Shown: positions 26,336 to 37,944 of the stretch, piece after piece
Layout: each line of letters opens with the position of its first letter
How positions within the stretch are numbered: the first letter of the stretch is position 1
Assembly (NCBI GenBank): GCA_016715895.1
Contig: JADJXH010000004.1
Coordinates: 186,001-250,000, forward strand
Source: Flavobacteriales bacterium
GTDB lineage: Bacteria > Bacteroidota > Bacteroidia > Flavobacteriales_F > PHOS-HE28
Direction: 5' to 3'
DNA length: 64,000 nucleotides
The notes under the pieces: model-generated
What the model saw: the letters and a program-made list of their open reading frames with translations, nothing else
Databases searched by the model: none
Told to the model about the DNA's origin: nothing
Program-made: the position numbers and the translations under genes

Positions 26336-26785
26336 ATGCTTCGTCGCTGCGGCCCTCCGGCCCTGATCCTGTGGCTGGCGCTGGCCGGCTGCGGCACCTA
26401 CCGCGAGGTCACCATCGACGGCGTGGAGGCGGTGCACCTCGCCGGGATGGACGCCAACGGCCTGTCGGTGCGTGCCGAGGTCAAGGTGACGAACCCCAAC
26501 GGCTATCGGATCCGCGTGGGCGAGCCCGAGCTCGACCTGTTCCTGAACGACACGCGCATCGGCACGGCGGTGCTGGACACCGCGCTGGTGGTGCCCGCGC
26601 GAGGCACGACCCTTCTGCACGTTCCGTTCCACGCGCGGATGGAGGGCGAGCCGCTGCTGGTGATGGGCCTGGGCGTGCTGCTCGGCGACCGACCGCTGTT
26701 GAGTGCCGAGGGCACGGTGCGCGCCCGGGCCGGGCTGGTGCGGAAGCGCATCCCGATCCGCCTGGAGGCCCCCCTTCAGCCATGA
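26336..26785 (+). CDS. LEA type 2 family lipoprotein
   Basis: A 149-residue lipoprotein. The signal peptide ends LALAGC (lipobox), followed by a beta-sandwich typical of LEA14/WHy domains, with VRAEVKVTNPNGYRIRVGEPELDLF as the diagnostic stretch. Its role is unknown; LEA-type proteins are thought to protect against dehydration, but bacterial lipoprotein members are uncharacterised. An ATG at 26336 is preferred because it places the basic N-region directly before the hydrophobic core. A GTG at 26303 overlapping the M20 stop is possible. It probably shares the M20 transcript. Confidence 0.8.
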   Translation: MLRRCGPPALILWLALAGCGTYREVTIDGVEAVHLAGMDANGLSVRAEVKVTNPNGYRIRVGEPELDLFLNDTRIGTAVLDTALVVPARGTTLLHVPFHARMEGEPLLVMGLGVLLGDRPLLSAEGTVRARAGLVRKRIPIRLEAPLQP

Positions 26786-26856
26786 GGCGGCATACCGCAC
26801 GCCCGGTTGTTGACGACCCGCAGCGGAACGCTCGTTCGGACGCCCCGCCACCGGGC

Positions 26857-26864
26857 TTACTTTG
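26857..26864 (+). promoter_or_regulatory. -7 promoter element of the DUF255 gene
   Basis: TTACTTTG, one base from TAnnTTTG, ends 5 nt before the ATG at 26870. A TTCG at 26835-26838, 18 nt upstream, may act as the -33 box. The transcript would be leaderless or nearly so. Confidence 0.5.
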
Positions 26865-26869
26865 AACCC

Positions 26870-28990
26870 ATGACCCACCACCTGCTGCTCCCCGGATGCG
26901 CGGCCCTGCTCCTGTCCGCCGGGGGGTGCGGAGGTGGCGGTACCGACGATCCCGGATCCATGAACGACAGCACCGCGCACCGACACACCAACCGCCTGGT
27001 CCACGAATCGAGCCCCTACCTGCTGCAGCATGCCCACAACCCGGTGGACTGGTACCCCTGGGGCCAGGAGGCCTTCGATTCCGCGCGCGCTCAGAACAAG
27101 CTGGTGCTGATCAGTGTGGGCTACAGCAGCTGCCACTGGTGCCACGTGATGGAGCGCGAGAGCTTCGAGAACGACAGCATCGCCGAACTGATGAACGAGC
27201 GCTTCATCTGCATCAAGGTGGACCGCGAGGAGCGGCCGGACGTGGACCAGGTGTACATGGGCGCGGTGCAGCTGATGACCGGGCGTGGGGGCTGGCCGCT
27301 CAACTGCTTCGCGCTGCCCGATGGCCGCCCGGTGTACGGAGGCACCTACTTCGCACCGGCGCAATGGAAACAGTTGCTGCAGGACCTGGGCACCACCTGG
27401 GCGCAGGAGCCCGACCGGGTGCGCAGCTATGCCGACCGCCTGCAACAGGGCATCGCCGAGCTGGACCTCGTGGTGCTCAATGAGGATCCGGCGCCCTTCT
27501 CCCGCAAGGAGCTCGACCGCTTCGTGGACGTGTGGGAAAAGCAGTTCGACAACGAGCACGGCGGGCCGGACCGCGCGCCGAAGTTCCCCATGCCCAACAA
27601 CTACCTGTTCCTGCTGCAGCAGGCCTGGCTCACGAACGACCCGGCGCTGAAGGCCCACGTGAAGCTCACCCTGGACCGCATGGCGCGCGGCGGTCTCTTC
27701 GACCAGGTGGGCGGTGGCTTCGCGCGCTACAGCACCGATGTGCTGTGGAAGGTGCCGCACTTCGAGAAGATGCTGTACGACAACGCACAGCTCGTGAGCC
27801 TTTACAGCCAGGCGTGGAAGGCCTATGGCGACCCGGAGCATCGGCGGGTGGTGGAGCGCACGCTCGCGTTCCTCGAGCGCGAGATGCGTTCTCCGGAAGG
27901 CGCGTACTTCAGCGCGCTCGACGCCGACAGCGAGGGCGAGGAGGGCCGGTTCTATGTGTGGACCGAAGAGGAGCTGCGCACGGCGCTCGGCACCGACCAT
28001 GAGCTGGCGATGAAGCTGTACGCCGTGGGCGGGGAAGGGCTGTGGGAACATGGACGCAACATCCTGCTGCGCCCGGTGGACGACAGCACCTTCGCGCAGC
28101 GCAACGGCATGGACCCGGCCGCCTTGCGCACCCGCATCGACGCCATCAACACCAAGCTGCTGGAGGCCCGCGCAGGCCGCGAACGGCCCGGCCTGGACGA
28201 CAAGGCGTTGGTGAGCTGGAACGCGCTCACCGTGCAGGCCTACGCGGATGCGTACGAAGCCCTGGGGACACCGGCCTACCTGGAACAGGCGAAGCGCACC
28301 ATGGCCCTGCTGCTCGGCCTATGCCGGAGGCCCGACGGCGGCCTGTGGCACAGCTACAAGAACGGCAAGGCCACCATCAACGGCTACCTGGAGGACTACT
28401 GCTTCACCATCGAGGCCCTGCTGGCGCTGTACGGCGTCACCTTCGACGAGGCGCACGTGCGCGAAGCGGAGAAGCTCGCTGAATACGCGATCGCCCACTT
28501 CCACGACAGCACCAGCGCCATGTTCCACTTCACCAGCGACCTCGACCCGCCGTTGGTGGCCCGCCGCAAGGAGGTGAACGACAACGTGATCCCCGCCTCC
28601 AACAGCAGCATGGCCCGGGGGCTCTTCCTGCTGGGCCACCTGCTGGACCGACCGCGCTATCTGGCCCTCAGCGAGCAGATGCTGCAGAACGTGAAGGGGC
28701 AGATGGACAGCTATCCCGGGGGCTACAGCAACTGGGCGCTGCTGATGCAGGCGCACGTGTTCCCCTTCCACGAGATCGCCATAACGGGTCCTGATGCACA
28801 GGCACTGCGGCTCGGTTTCGGACGGCACTACGTGCCCAACGCGGTGTTCCTCGGCGGCTCGGCCGCATCAACGCTTCCGCTGCTGGAGGGCAAGCTGCTG
28901 CCGGGCGCCTCCACCATCTACGTGTGCGAGAACAAGACCTGCCGGATGCCGGTGGGCACCGTGGACGAGGCCCTTCGACAACTGCGATGA
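26870..28990 (+). CDS. DUF255 thioredoxin-domain protein (YyaL/SSP411 family), lipoprotein form
   Basis: A 706-residue member of the DUF255 (thioredoxin-like plus glycoside-hydrolase-like alpha/alpha barrel) family. It starts with a hydrophobic segment ending LLSAGGC and a Gly run, a good lipobox, so this member is probably exported and lipid-anchored. The thioredoxin-like domain comes next: [21 protein letters not shown], then the CxxC site SCHWCHVME (about residue 90), then [13 protein letters not shown] and [10 protein letters not shown]. The rest is the large helical barrel ([25 protein letters not shown]). The function is unknown; thiol chemistry is likely. The stop overlaps the next start (ATGA). 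Confidence 0.9.
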   Translation: MTHHLLLPGCAALLLSAGGCGGGGTDDPGSMNDSTAHRHTNRLVHESSPYLLQHAHNPVDWYPWGQEAFDSARAQNKLVLISVGYSSCHWCHVMERESFENDSIAELMNERFICIKVDREERPDVDQVYMGAVQLMTGRGGWPLNCFALPDGRPVYGGTYFAPAQWKQLLQDLGTTWAQEPDRVRSYADRLQQGIAELDLVVLNEDPAPFSRKELDRFVDVWEKQFDNEHGGPDRAPKFPMPNNYLFLLQQAWLTNDPALKAHVKLTLDRMARGGLFDQVGGGFARYSTDVLWKVPHFEKMLYDNAQLVSLYSQAWKAYGDPEHRRVVERTLAFLEREMRSPEGAYFSALDADSEGEEGRFYVWTEEELRTALGTDHELAMKLYAVGGEGLWEHGRNILLRPVDDSTFAQRNGMDPAALRTRIDAINTKLLEARAGRERPGLDDKALVSWNALTVQAYADAYEALGTPAYLEQAKRTMALLLGLCRRPDGGLWHSYKNGKATINGYLEDYCFTIEALLALYGVTFDEAHVREAEKLAEYAIAHFHDSTSAMFHFTSDLDPPLVARRKEVNDNVIPASNSSMARGLFLLGHLLDRPRYLALSEQMLQNVKGQMDSYPGGYSNWALLMQAHVFPFHEIAITGPDAQALRLGFGRHYVPNAVFLGGSAASTLPLLEGKLLPGASTIYVCENKTCRMPVGTVDEALRQLR

Positions 28991-29883
28991 GGCTGGTCCT
29001 GCTCTCCCTGCTCCTGCTGCCCGAAACAGCGGCGGCACAGATGCTCCGCGTGGTCCCCAGCGACCGCGAGACCGAACACCCACCCTGGGATGCGGCCTTC
29101 ATGCAACGCAACCGCGTGTCCGCCATCACCGGCGTTCCCTCGGTGAAACCGGAGGGCCAGCCCATGCGCGAGCTGCCCGAACGGCTGCTCCACCGCTTTG
29201 ATGCGGAGGGTCGCCTGGTATACAGCAACAGCACCCACGGCCGTCCGGGCAGCGGGCTGGACACCACCTCGGTGGCCTGGACGTACGATGCCGTCGGACG
29301 ATCGGTGGCCCAACTGCGCACGGACCTGGCCGGGCACTACCTGTTGGAGACCGCCCTGGACAGCCTAGGACGGCCGGTAAGCGAGACCTATGTGCGCGTG
29401 GCCAACACGGGGCCCGATCGCTACCGGTTCCAACCGGGCGAGCGCACCGTGATCAGCGATGAGCGGTACACCTACCGCACCGAGAGCGACACCGCCTGGG
29501 TGCGGGAGTACCGCAACAACCTGGGCCTGCCCTACCGCGAGCAACGCCACGCCTACGATCAATGGGGCTACCTGCGCAGCATCGAGGACCGCTACCCGGT
29601 GAGCGGACGGCGCTCGCGCGTGAGCTTCCGCTACGACGAGAAGGGCCGGCTGGCGGAACGCATCGTGCAGCCCGATCTTCGGGAGGCCCGCAGCACCATG
29701 GCGACCTACCGGTATGACCCCGCCGGGAACCTCACCACGCGGGAGGTGTACCACGATGACCGCCATGTGCGCCATGAGGAGTACCTGTACGAGGAGCACA
29801 CGATGTTCCTGAAGGCGCGGCTCACCAAGGACATGACCACCGGCCAGATCCATGTGGTCCGCTATCATACCGAACGACGATGA
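28987..29883 (+). CDS. Exported protein with YD-like repeats, function unknown
   Basis: A 298-residue exported protein. The signal peptide (about 1-18) ends ETAAAQ. The mature part has several RHS/YD-repeat-like phrases, such as [30 protein letters not shown] and [15 protein letters not shown], suggesting a short beta-strand spiral. It is too small to be an RHS toxin or teneurin-like shell and has no recognisable toxin domain. It is coupled at both ends by ATGA overlaps, to the DUF255 lipoprotein before it and the 22-residue-repeat protein after it, so these three act as one transcriptional unit. I do not recognise a named family. Confidence 0.8.
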   Translation: MRLVLLSLLLLPETAAAQMLRVVPSDRETEHPPWDAAFMQRNRVSAITGVPSVKPEGQPMRELPERLLHRFDAEGRLVYSNSTHGRPGSGLDTTSVAWTYDAVGRSVAQLRTDLAGHYLLETALDSLGRPVSETYVRVANTGPDRYRFQPGERTVISDERYTYRTESDTAWVREYRNNLGLPYREQRHAYDQWGYLRSIEDRYPVSGRRSRVSFRYDEKGRLAERIVQPDLREARSTMATYRYDPAGNLTTREVYHDDRHVRHEEYLYEEHTMFLKARLTKDMTTGQIHVVRYHTERR

Positions 29884-30395
29884 CACGGCACACCGCTTCC
29901 CTCCTGTTGGCGCTCCTGTTGATGTCCGGTGCGGGCAGCGTTCGTGCGCAGCAGGCGCTTGTGCGCTGGGCCTACGGCCCCCTGGCCCGTCCGGGTGATG
30001 CGGCCTTCGTGGTCGAGGGCGGCGCCATCCACACGGCGAGCGGTCCCTTCGGAACCCGCGGTCCTTGCGTCTACCTCATCGAGGGCGATCGGGTGTTCCG
30101 CAGTGCCGACGGCAACTGGTCGCGCGGCGATTGCGCCTACCTGCTGGACGGGAACGGGCTCGTGCATGCTTCGGGGCCGTTGTGCGCGCGGGGCACCTGT
30201 GCCCTGGTGGCCGATGGGCCCGCCGTGTTCCGCAGCGATGGCGCCTTCTGCAGCAAGGCGGAGGCGGCCTTCCTCATCGAGGGCAACGCGGTGTTCCTGG
30301 CGGACGGGGCCTTCGCGCGCAAGGGCGACGCCGTCCTGGTGATCGAAGGGGAGCTGAGCCCCGCAGCGCTGCTGGTGATCCTGGCCGCCTTGTGA
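29880..30395 (+). CDS. Small exported protein built of exact 22-residue repeats
   Basis: A 171-residue protein with a signal peptide (about 1-24, ending SVRAQ). Residues 40-149 are five consecutive 22-residue units, and half units flank both ends. A typical unit is DCAYLLDGNGLVHASGPLCARG; the pattern is x-C/A-A-x-L-I-E-G-N-x-V-F-x-x-D-G-x-F-x-x-K-G. Strands and turns alternate, as in a beta-solenoid or roll. Cysteines appear at the second position of units 2, 3 and 4 and just before the end of units 3 and 4, so disulfide ladders are possible. No family is recognised. It ends 5 bp before the converging tsaB gene. Confidence 0.8.
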   Translation: MTRHTASLLLALLLMSGAGSVRAQQALVRWAYGPLARPGDAAFVVEGGAIHTASGPFGTRGPCVYLIEGDRVFRSADGNWSRGDCAYLLDGNGLVHASGPLCARGTCALVADGPAVFRSDGAFCSKAEAAFLIEGNAVFLADGAFARKGDAVLVIEGELSPAALLVILAAL

Positions 30396-30400
30396 CCCGC

Positions 30401-31084
30401 TCAGGTGCGCGGCTTCGTCACACCCGCCTCCTTGCCGTACAGGGGCACCAGATAGGCCAGGTCGTCCACCGCACCCGTGCGCAACCGCTCCTCCGCAACG
30501 CCGAGCAAGGCCCGCGCCCAGGGACGGATCCCCGGCACGTGCACCACGCCCTCCGTGTCGTTCCAAAGCGCTGCCGCCTTGTCGGCACCATCGCCGAAGA
30601 CCACCGCTGCACCAAGCCCCTGAGCCCATTCCGGATCGAGCACACGGGGCTCCGGTGCGGTCATGGGCCGGCCATCCGCCGTGAAGGCCGCCGTGAACAC
30701 CTCCATCCTCCGTGCATCGATCATGGGGTGCCGCACGACACCGGGCGCAGGGTCGCTGCCGGTGGCCTGCAGGGCGGCGGTCAGCACCTCCAGCGTGCCC
30801 ACACCGATGAGCGGACGGCCGAGGGCATGCGCATAGCCCTTGGCGGCACTGAGCCCGATGCGCAGGCCGGTGTAGCTGCCCGGGCCGATGCCCACGGCCA
30901 CGGCATCCAACGCCGGGAACCCGAAGCCCGCTTCACGCATCACCTCCTCCACCAGCACATGCAGCCGCTCGGCATGGATGAAGCCCTCCCCCTCCTCGTT
31001 GCGCTCGGCCAGCACAGCGCCATCGCGCCCCACCGCCACCGAACACAGATGCGTGGAGGTCTCAATGGCGAGCACCAGGCCCAT
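30401..31084 (-). CDS. tsaB: tRNA threonylcarbamoyladenosine biosynthesis protein TsaB
   Basis: TsaB is the dimerisation partner of TsaD in making t6A at position 37 of ANN-decoding tRNAs. The product is 227 residues, the usual length. The N-terminal ASKHA fold (LAIETSTHLCSVAV) and the signature GIGPGSYTGLRIGLSAAKG are clear. No catalytic metal site is needed in TsaB. The tolC-like gene ends 3 bp upstream of its start, so the two probably share a transcript. Confidence 0.96.
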   Translation of the reverse strand: MGLVLAIETSTHLCSVAVGRDGAVLAERNEEGEGFIHAERLHVLVEEVMREAGFGFPALDAVAVGIGPGSYTGLRIGLSAAKGYAHALGRPLIGVGTLEVLTAALQATGSDPAPGVVRHPMIDARRMEVFTAAFTADGRPMTAPEPRVLDPEWAQGLGAAVVFGDGADKAAALWNDTEGVVHVPGIRPWARALLGVAEERLRTGAVDDLAYLVPLYGKEAGVTKPRT

Positions 31085-31087
31085 GGC

Positions 31088-32503
31088 TCAGAGCGTGAGA
31101 GGCAGTCCCTGCAGGATGTCGAGCAGCTTCACCGCGAGCACGTAGGTGTACTTGGCCGTGATGCGGTCGGCGGTGACGCGCTGCAGATCGTTGCGGGCGG
31201 TGTTCAGTTCCAGGGCATTGGCGGCTCCCTGTTCGAAGCGGGCCTCGGCGAAGCGCAAGTTCTCCTCCGCCGCCTCCACGCTTCGTTGCGCGGCCTGGTA
31301 CTGCTGGTAGGCGGCGCGTTGGGCCAGGATGGCATCCTGCACATCGCGCCGGCGGCGGTCGCGCACGCTCACGACCTCCAGTTCGGCCCGTTCCTGTTGG
31401 ATCCGGGCCTGGCTGACGGCCAGTTCGGTACGGCGGTTGTTGAAGATGGGAAGCGAAAGGGTGAGCCCGAGGGATTCGTTGAGGTTGTCGTCCAATTGCT
31501 TGCCGAAGGGCCGCACCTGGGTCTCATAGTCCACGTTGGGCACGAAGACGGCCTCATTGCTCTCGGTGAAGCCGATCTGCTCGGGCGGGCCGATGATGGG
31601 ATCGCCGATGGCCTCGAAGTTCCGACCGGAGTATCCGGTGCCGGCCGAGGCGTTGAACGAGAGCACCGGGTAGCTGCCGGCCCGTGCGATGGCCACGCCG
31701 CGCTCGGCGCTCGAGGCGCGCAGCTCGGCCTGGCGGTACAAGGGGTCCTGCGCGAGCACGGCCGCGAGCACGGTCTCCACGTCGGCGGTCGGCTCGGCCA
31801 CGTTCATGGCGGAGAGCGCGGGACCGGACACGGTGAAGCCGCGCAGCTCCTCGGACGAGAGCTGAAGGGTCTGGGCCAGCTGCAGGAGCGCCTGCTCCCG
31901 TCGGTTGCGCAGGTCCACCAGGGTGAATTCCTGCTGGGCCTGCTGGGAGCGGAGGTTGATCAGCTCGGACCGGGCGTTCCGTCCGGCGTCCACCAGCGCC
32001 TGCATGCGCTCGGTCTGCTGCGTGGTGCTGGCCAGCTGGGCCTCGGCCGCACGGATGCGCTCCTCGGCGCTGAGCACCTCGATGAACTGGCGGGCCACGG
32101 TGGTGCGCACATCGTTCCGCACCGCATCACCAGCCTCCTGGGCGGCCTGCAGGTCAAGCCCTGCGCGGCGACGTTCGTTGTGCAGCCGGAGCCCGTTGAA
32201 CACGGTGAGGTCGCTGCTCAGGAAGAAGTTGTTGGTGCGCACCCGGTCGGTGGCGAAGGTGTTGGTGAAGCGATCGATCACCCGGCCGTAGTTGTAGCCG
32301 TGGGTGGCCCCGCCGTTCAGGTCGGGGAAGAAGCTCCAGAACGACTGTTCCCGTGTGCGGTCGGCGAGCTCGGTATCGAGCAGGGCGCCGCGCAGGGTGA
32401 GGTTCCGCTCCTCGGCGCGCGCGACGCATTGCTCAAGGGTCCAGGCGGATTGGGCGTGCGCCATGTGCACGACCAGCAGAAGCAACGGGGCGATGGATCG
32501 CAT
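31088..32503 (-). CDS. TolC family outer-membrane efflux protein
   Basis: An outer-membrane factor of the TolC family that forms the trimeric exit duct for tripartite efflux or type I secretion. The product is 471 residues. The signal peptide (about 1-18, ending HMAHAQ) is followed by WTLEQCVARAEERN, the standard N-terminal start of the family, and two homologous halves of long alpha-hairpins (RTTVARQFIEVLSAEERIRAAEAQL and its counterpart RRRDVQDAILAQRAAYQQYQAA in the second half). No periplasmic adaptor or pump is adjacent, so the partner is elsewhere. An ATG at 32503 is preferred to a GTG three codons earlier. Confidence 0.92.
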   Translation of the reverse strand: MRSIAPLLLLVVHMAHAQSAWTLEQCVARAEERNLTLRGALLDTELADRTREQSFWSFFPDLNGGATHGYNYGRVIDRFTNTFATDRVRTNNFFLSSDLTVFNGLRLHNERRRAGLDLQAAQEAGDAVRNDVRTTVARQFIEVLSAEERIRAAEAQLASTTQQTERMQALVDAGRNARSELINLRSQQAQQEFTLVDLRNRREQALLQLAQTLQLSSEELRGFTVSGPALSAMNVAEPTADVETVLAAVLAQDPLYRQAELRASSAERGVAIARAGSYPVLSFNASAGTGYSGRNFEAIGDPIIGPPEQIGFTESNEAVFVPNVDYETQVRPFGKQLDDNLNESLGLTLSLPIFNNRRTELAVSQARIQQERAELEVVSVRDRRRRDVQDAILAQRAAYQQYQAAQRSVEAAEENLRFAEARFEQGAANALELNTARNDLQRVTADRITAKYTYVLAVKLLDILQGLPLTL

Positions 32504-32543
32504 GTCCCCCACCCGGCTGCATCGGAACAGCGGGCGGTACGGA

Positions 32544-32551
32544 CAAAAATA
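32544..32551 (-). promoter_or_regulatory. -7 promoter element of the tolC-like gene
   Basis: Reverse-strand TATTTTTG, a perfect TAnnTTTG match, lies 40 nt before the tolC-like start in a 114-bp gap. The remainder of the gap is GC-rich without recognisable sites. Confidence 0.6.
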
Positions 32552-32617
32552 CCCGGGTGGGCCGGGCGGGTCGGGACGAACGGATGAACGGTGATGGACC
32601 GGGGCGAGCGGTGGGGC

Positions 32618-33847
32618 TCAGTTGCTCACCACCTTCACCTCCACGCGGCGGTTGGCCTCGCTCTCCTCCTTGGTCTTCGGCTCGGGGAAGAGCATGCGCG
32701 AGTTGCCCAGGCCGACATAGGTCACCCGCTCGGGTTCCACATCGTTCACCATCAGGAAGTCGTAGACGGCACGGGCGCGCGCGGCGCTCAGATCGATGAA
32801 CTCCTTCTTGTTCTTGAAGGTGGGTCCGTTCACGTGGCCCTCCACCTCGATCCGGAGCCGCGGGTTCTCCTGCAGGAAACGCAGCAGCAGCAGCAGGGAG
32901 GCCTCCGAGGAGCGGAGCACCTTGTCCTCGTTGCCCACGAAGCGGATGTCCTCCAGCACCACATGCTCGCCCGGAGCGATCGGCGTGAGCTTCAGGTCCA
33001 CTGTGACGGTGGGCTCCATGCTGCCCTTCACCTTCATCGTGGTGAACATGTAGCCTTCGCGCACGCAGCCGATCTTCAGGTTGCGGTACATGTCCATGTC
33101 GAACGTGTACGTGCTCCTGCCCTTGGCCTCCACCACCTTGTCGAACACCATGCCGTCGATGGTGAGGCTCGCGTCCACGGGCCTGCCGCTCTTGGCATCG
33201 GTGATGTTGATGACGAGCTGCTGTTTCTGCGTCGTCGTTTCCTCCACCACCGGCTTCGGCGGCGGGTCGTAGTGGAAGTGGATCGTGTAGCCGGCCAGCG
33301 GACGGTCCTGATAGTCGACGACCAGATAGAACAGGTCGCCCTCCTTCACCTCGATGGCTCGGCTGTAGCTCGCACCCACACCGGAGCGCACGAAGTCCTC
33401 GGTCGCGTCCTTGCTGAGGCCGCAGCGGCTGCCGAGCGCGGGGTCGTTGCGGCTGATGTTCGAGCGCACCGGTTGCACCAGGCGGCTCGGGATCTTGTCG
33501 CAGATGCCCGGGATGGCTCCCTCGAAGAGCAGGAAGTCGATGTCGTCCTCGGGGTTGTCCGGGATGATGTCGAAGGTGAGCGTGGTGGTCACCGGGCTCC
33601 TGAACTTGTACCAGGTGCTGTGGTGCTCGCGCTCAAGCCACTGCAGGTGGTCCACCGGGTTCTCCCTGATCTCCAGCTTGTTGCCGAAACCGCGCACGGC
33701 GTCGGCCTGGTGGAAGATGGAGTCGGCGATGGGGATGGCCCCGGTGCAGTCCCCGTTCTCCTGCGTGAGCCGCGGGTTCTGCTGCGCCTGGACCGCGGTC
33801 GCGGCCAGGCTCAAGCCCAGGAGGTACAGGATGCGGATGGTTCGCAC
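32618..33847 (-). CDS. OmpA family protein
   Basis: A 409-residue envelope protein. A signal peptide (about 1-22, ending ATAVQAQ) is followed by a beta-rich N-terminal domain (about 25-215, WYKFRSPVTTTLTFDIIPD, YLVVDYQDRPLAGYTIHFHY), an Ig-like stretch (VINITDAKSGRPVDASLTIDG) and a C-terminal OmpA peptidoglycan-binding domain (LRIEVEGHVNGPTFKNK, LSAARARAVYDFLM, GLGNSRMLFPEP, NRRVEVKVV). Its task is probably to tie the outer membrane to the wall. The GTG at 33847 starts the signal peptide; upstream codons in frame lack an ATG. It lies 33 bp after metH part 2 and may be in the same transcript. Confidence 0.88.
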   Translation of the reverse strand: MRTIRILYLLGLSLAATAVQAQQNPRLTQENGDCTGAIPIADSIFHQADAVRGFGNKLEIRENPVDHLQWLEREHHSTWYKFRSPVTTTLTFDIIPDNPEDDIDFLLFEGAIPGICDKIPSRLVQPVRSNISRNDPALGSRCGLSKDATEDFVRSGVGASYSRAIEVKEGDLFYLVVDYQDRPLAGYTIHFHYDPPPKPVVEETTTQKQQLVINITDAKSGRPVDASLTIDGMVFDKVVEAKGRSTYTFDMDMYRNLKIGCVREGYMFTTMKVKGSMEPTVTVDLKLTPIAPGEHVVLEDIRFVGNEDKVLRSSEASLLLLLRFLQENPRLRIEVEGHVNGPTFKNKKEFIDLSAARARAVYDFLMVNDVEPERVTYVGLGNSRMLFPEPKTKEESEANRRVEVKVVSN

Positions 33848-33880
33848 GGGACCTGCATACGCAGGGACCCCGACCAAGGT

Positions 33881-36562
<2,682 letters not shown>

Positions 36563-36563
36563 G

Positions 36564-37055
36564 TCACCCAGCTGAATAAACCAACTTGCCATTATCCTTA
36601 GCCCACGCTTCCGTGAAGCCAACGTGCGAAATGGCATTGGTGCTTCGATCGAGCTTGGCTTCGGTCTCCTTGCAAACGATTTCTGGGGCCAGTTCATATA
36701 TGACCTTCACTTCCAAAGGCCTCTTCTTGAAGAAGACGGCTAGGTAGATCTTGCGATTGCGTCGTATCCTCTCTAATGATGCCTGCCTCTTGTCCTCCGG
36801 CTTATTGAACACCCGGTCCAACTGTCCGGATCCGCCTTCGAGACATGATAGATACTCGTACAGCAAGTCCTTGTCCTTGCGATCACGCGCGTCAGAGTCG
36901 TGCTTGGTCACGATTACCTCATGGCCTAGTATCTCGGCGATGATTATCTCCTTCACAAGCCCCGGCTGCAGGACGTTGAGGATGCCTATGCTGGTGGCCA
37001 ATTCTTGCGCCTGCCTGACCAAAGCCACAATGCTCTTCAGTACCGTCGGACTCAT
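36564..37055 (-). CDS. Probable type II restriction endonuclease partner
   Basis: A 163-residue protein coupled to a DNA methyltransferase by a 4-bp ATGA overlap. Its size, position and charged composition suit a small type II restriction enzyme, but I do not recognise its family. A PD-(D/E)xK-like core may lie at D53-x-D55...D63-LLY-E67-Y-L69, followed by strand-like [20 protein letters not shown]. The expected lysine two residues after E67 is leucine, so either the site is arranged differently or the enzyme is inactive. Base composition is far less GC-rich than the metH genes around it, which suggests recent acquisition with its methyltransferase. Its stop lies 1 nt before the metH part 2 start codon. 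Confidence 0.6.
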   Translation of the reverse strand: MSPTVLKSIVALVRQAQELATSIGILNVLQPGLVKEIIIAEILGHEVIVTKHDSDARDRKDKDLLYEYLSCLEGGSGQLDRVFNKPEDKRQASLERIRRNRKIYLAVFFKKRPLEVKVIYELAPEIVCKETEAKLDRSTNAISHVGFTEAWAKDNGKLVYSAG

Positions 37056-37843
37056 ACGAACAATGTGTATTCAGCCTCTTTTGAAATAGAGGCCACCCTC
37101 TCATTCGCTATGCGCACATAGTCGCTGTTTTGCTCGAATCCGATGAAGCTCCGCTTCAACCGCTGACAAACAGCCCATGTAGTACCGACACCGCTGAAAG
37201 GGTCCAACACTAGATCGCCCTCGTTCGAGCTGGCACGTACCAGTCGGTCGATCAACTTCTCCGGCTTCTGAATCGTATTCAATAGGTCACGGCTAATGAG
37301 CTCTTTGCTCTTGTAGGTAAGCTGTTTGATATCCCCCCAGACATCGCCAGGGTTCTTTCCTGCTTCATTAAAGCGTGTCTTTCCATACGTGCCGTTCTGA
37401 ACACTTGGCACACGTTCACATCGAAGTCGATGCTCAAGCTCCACCAACTGAGGGACCCGGATATCATCAAGGTTGAAGGTCTTCGCCTTGCCTTTACTGA
37501 AGTAGCAGATGAGATCGTAGTTGTTGGTGTAATTGGTTCGACCCTGCGCCAAGCGACTAGGTTGATACCAAACGATGCGCGCGTTCAACTTCAAGTAAGG
37601 CCTATAGTCGATGAAGTCGATGCAATCCTCCTTGCCGAAGAGGTACATGGCACCACCAGGCTTGAGCACTCGACTGAACAAACGCAACAGGTTAAAATTA
37701 TACCCTTGGATATCGCCGATCCGATCCCAGTCCTGATCGGTCACACCGTATGGCCCATCGCAAATGATGAGATCGACGCTTTCGTCCGGCACATGTGCAA
37801 TGAGCTTCAATGCATCTCCTTGGTGAATGGTCTCGTGTTCCAT
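37052..37843 (-). CDS. Site-specific DNA methyltransferase (type II, beta-type motif order)
   Basis: A 263-residue SAM-dependent DNA amino-methyltransferase (N6-adenine or N4-cytosine). The catalytic motif IV is D29-G-P-Y32-G (a DPPY variant) and comes before the SAM-binding motif I, D214-PFSGVG-TT near the C-terminus. This order defines the beta group. The long middle (about 95-190) would be the target-recognition region. The recognition sequence cannot be read from the protein. Low-GC DNA marks it as transferred. No clear TAnnTTTG element is seen in the 101-bp gap upstream, so it may depend on transcription from the SAM-riboswitch leader of metH part 1. Confidence 0.9.
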   Translation of the reverse strand: MEHETIHQGDALKLIAHVPDESVDLIICDGPYGVTDQDWDRIGDIQGYNFNLLRLFSRVLKPGGAMYLFGKEDCIDFIDYRPYLKLNARIVWYQPSRLAQGRTNYTNNYDLICYFSKGKAKTFNLDDIRVPQLVELEHRLRCERVPSVQNGTYGKTRFNEAGKNPGDVWGDIKQLTYKSKELISRDLLNTIQKPEKLIDRLVRASSNEGDLVLDPFSGVGTTWAVCQRLKRSFIGFEQNSDYVRIANERVASISKEAEYTLFV

Positions 37844-37944
37844 GATGTTGAAGTTCGGGATGGTCCTTAATCTAACTCAGTACGGCGATCATCATTTATC
37901 CACAGCGGATCTCCTTACTGCCAACCCAACTATCGTCGCGTCAA

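Noticed and set aside
29040..29883. RHS/polymorphic toxin
   Set aside because: Only a few YD-like phrases in a 298-residue exported protein, with no RHS core, protease site, toxin tip or adjacent immunity gene.
37844..37944. Dedicated promoter or controller-protein site for the restriction-modification pair
   Set aside because: No TAnnTTTG match with a -33 partner and no obvious symmetric operator were found in this 101-bp gap; a non-consensus promoter cannot be excluded.
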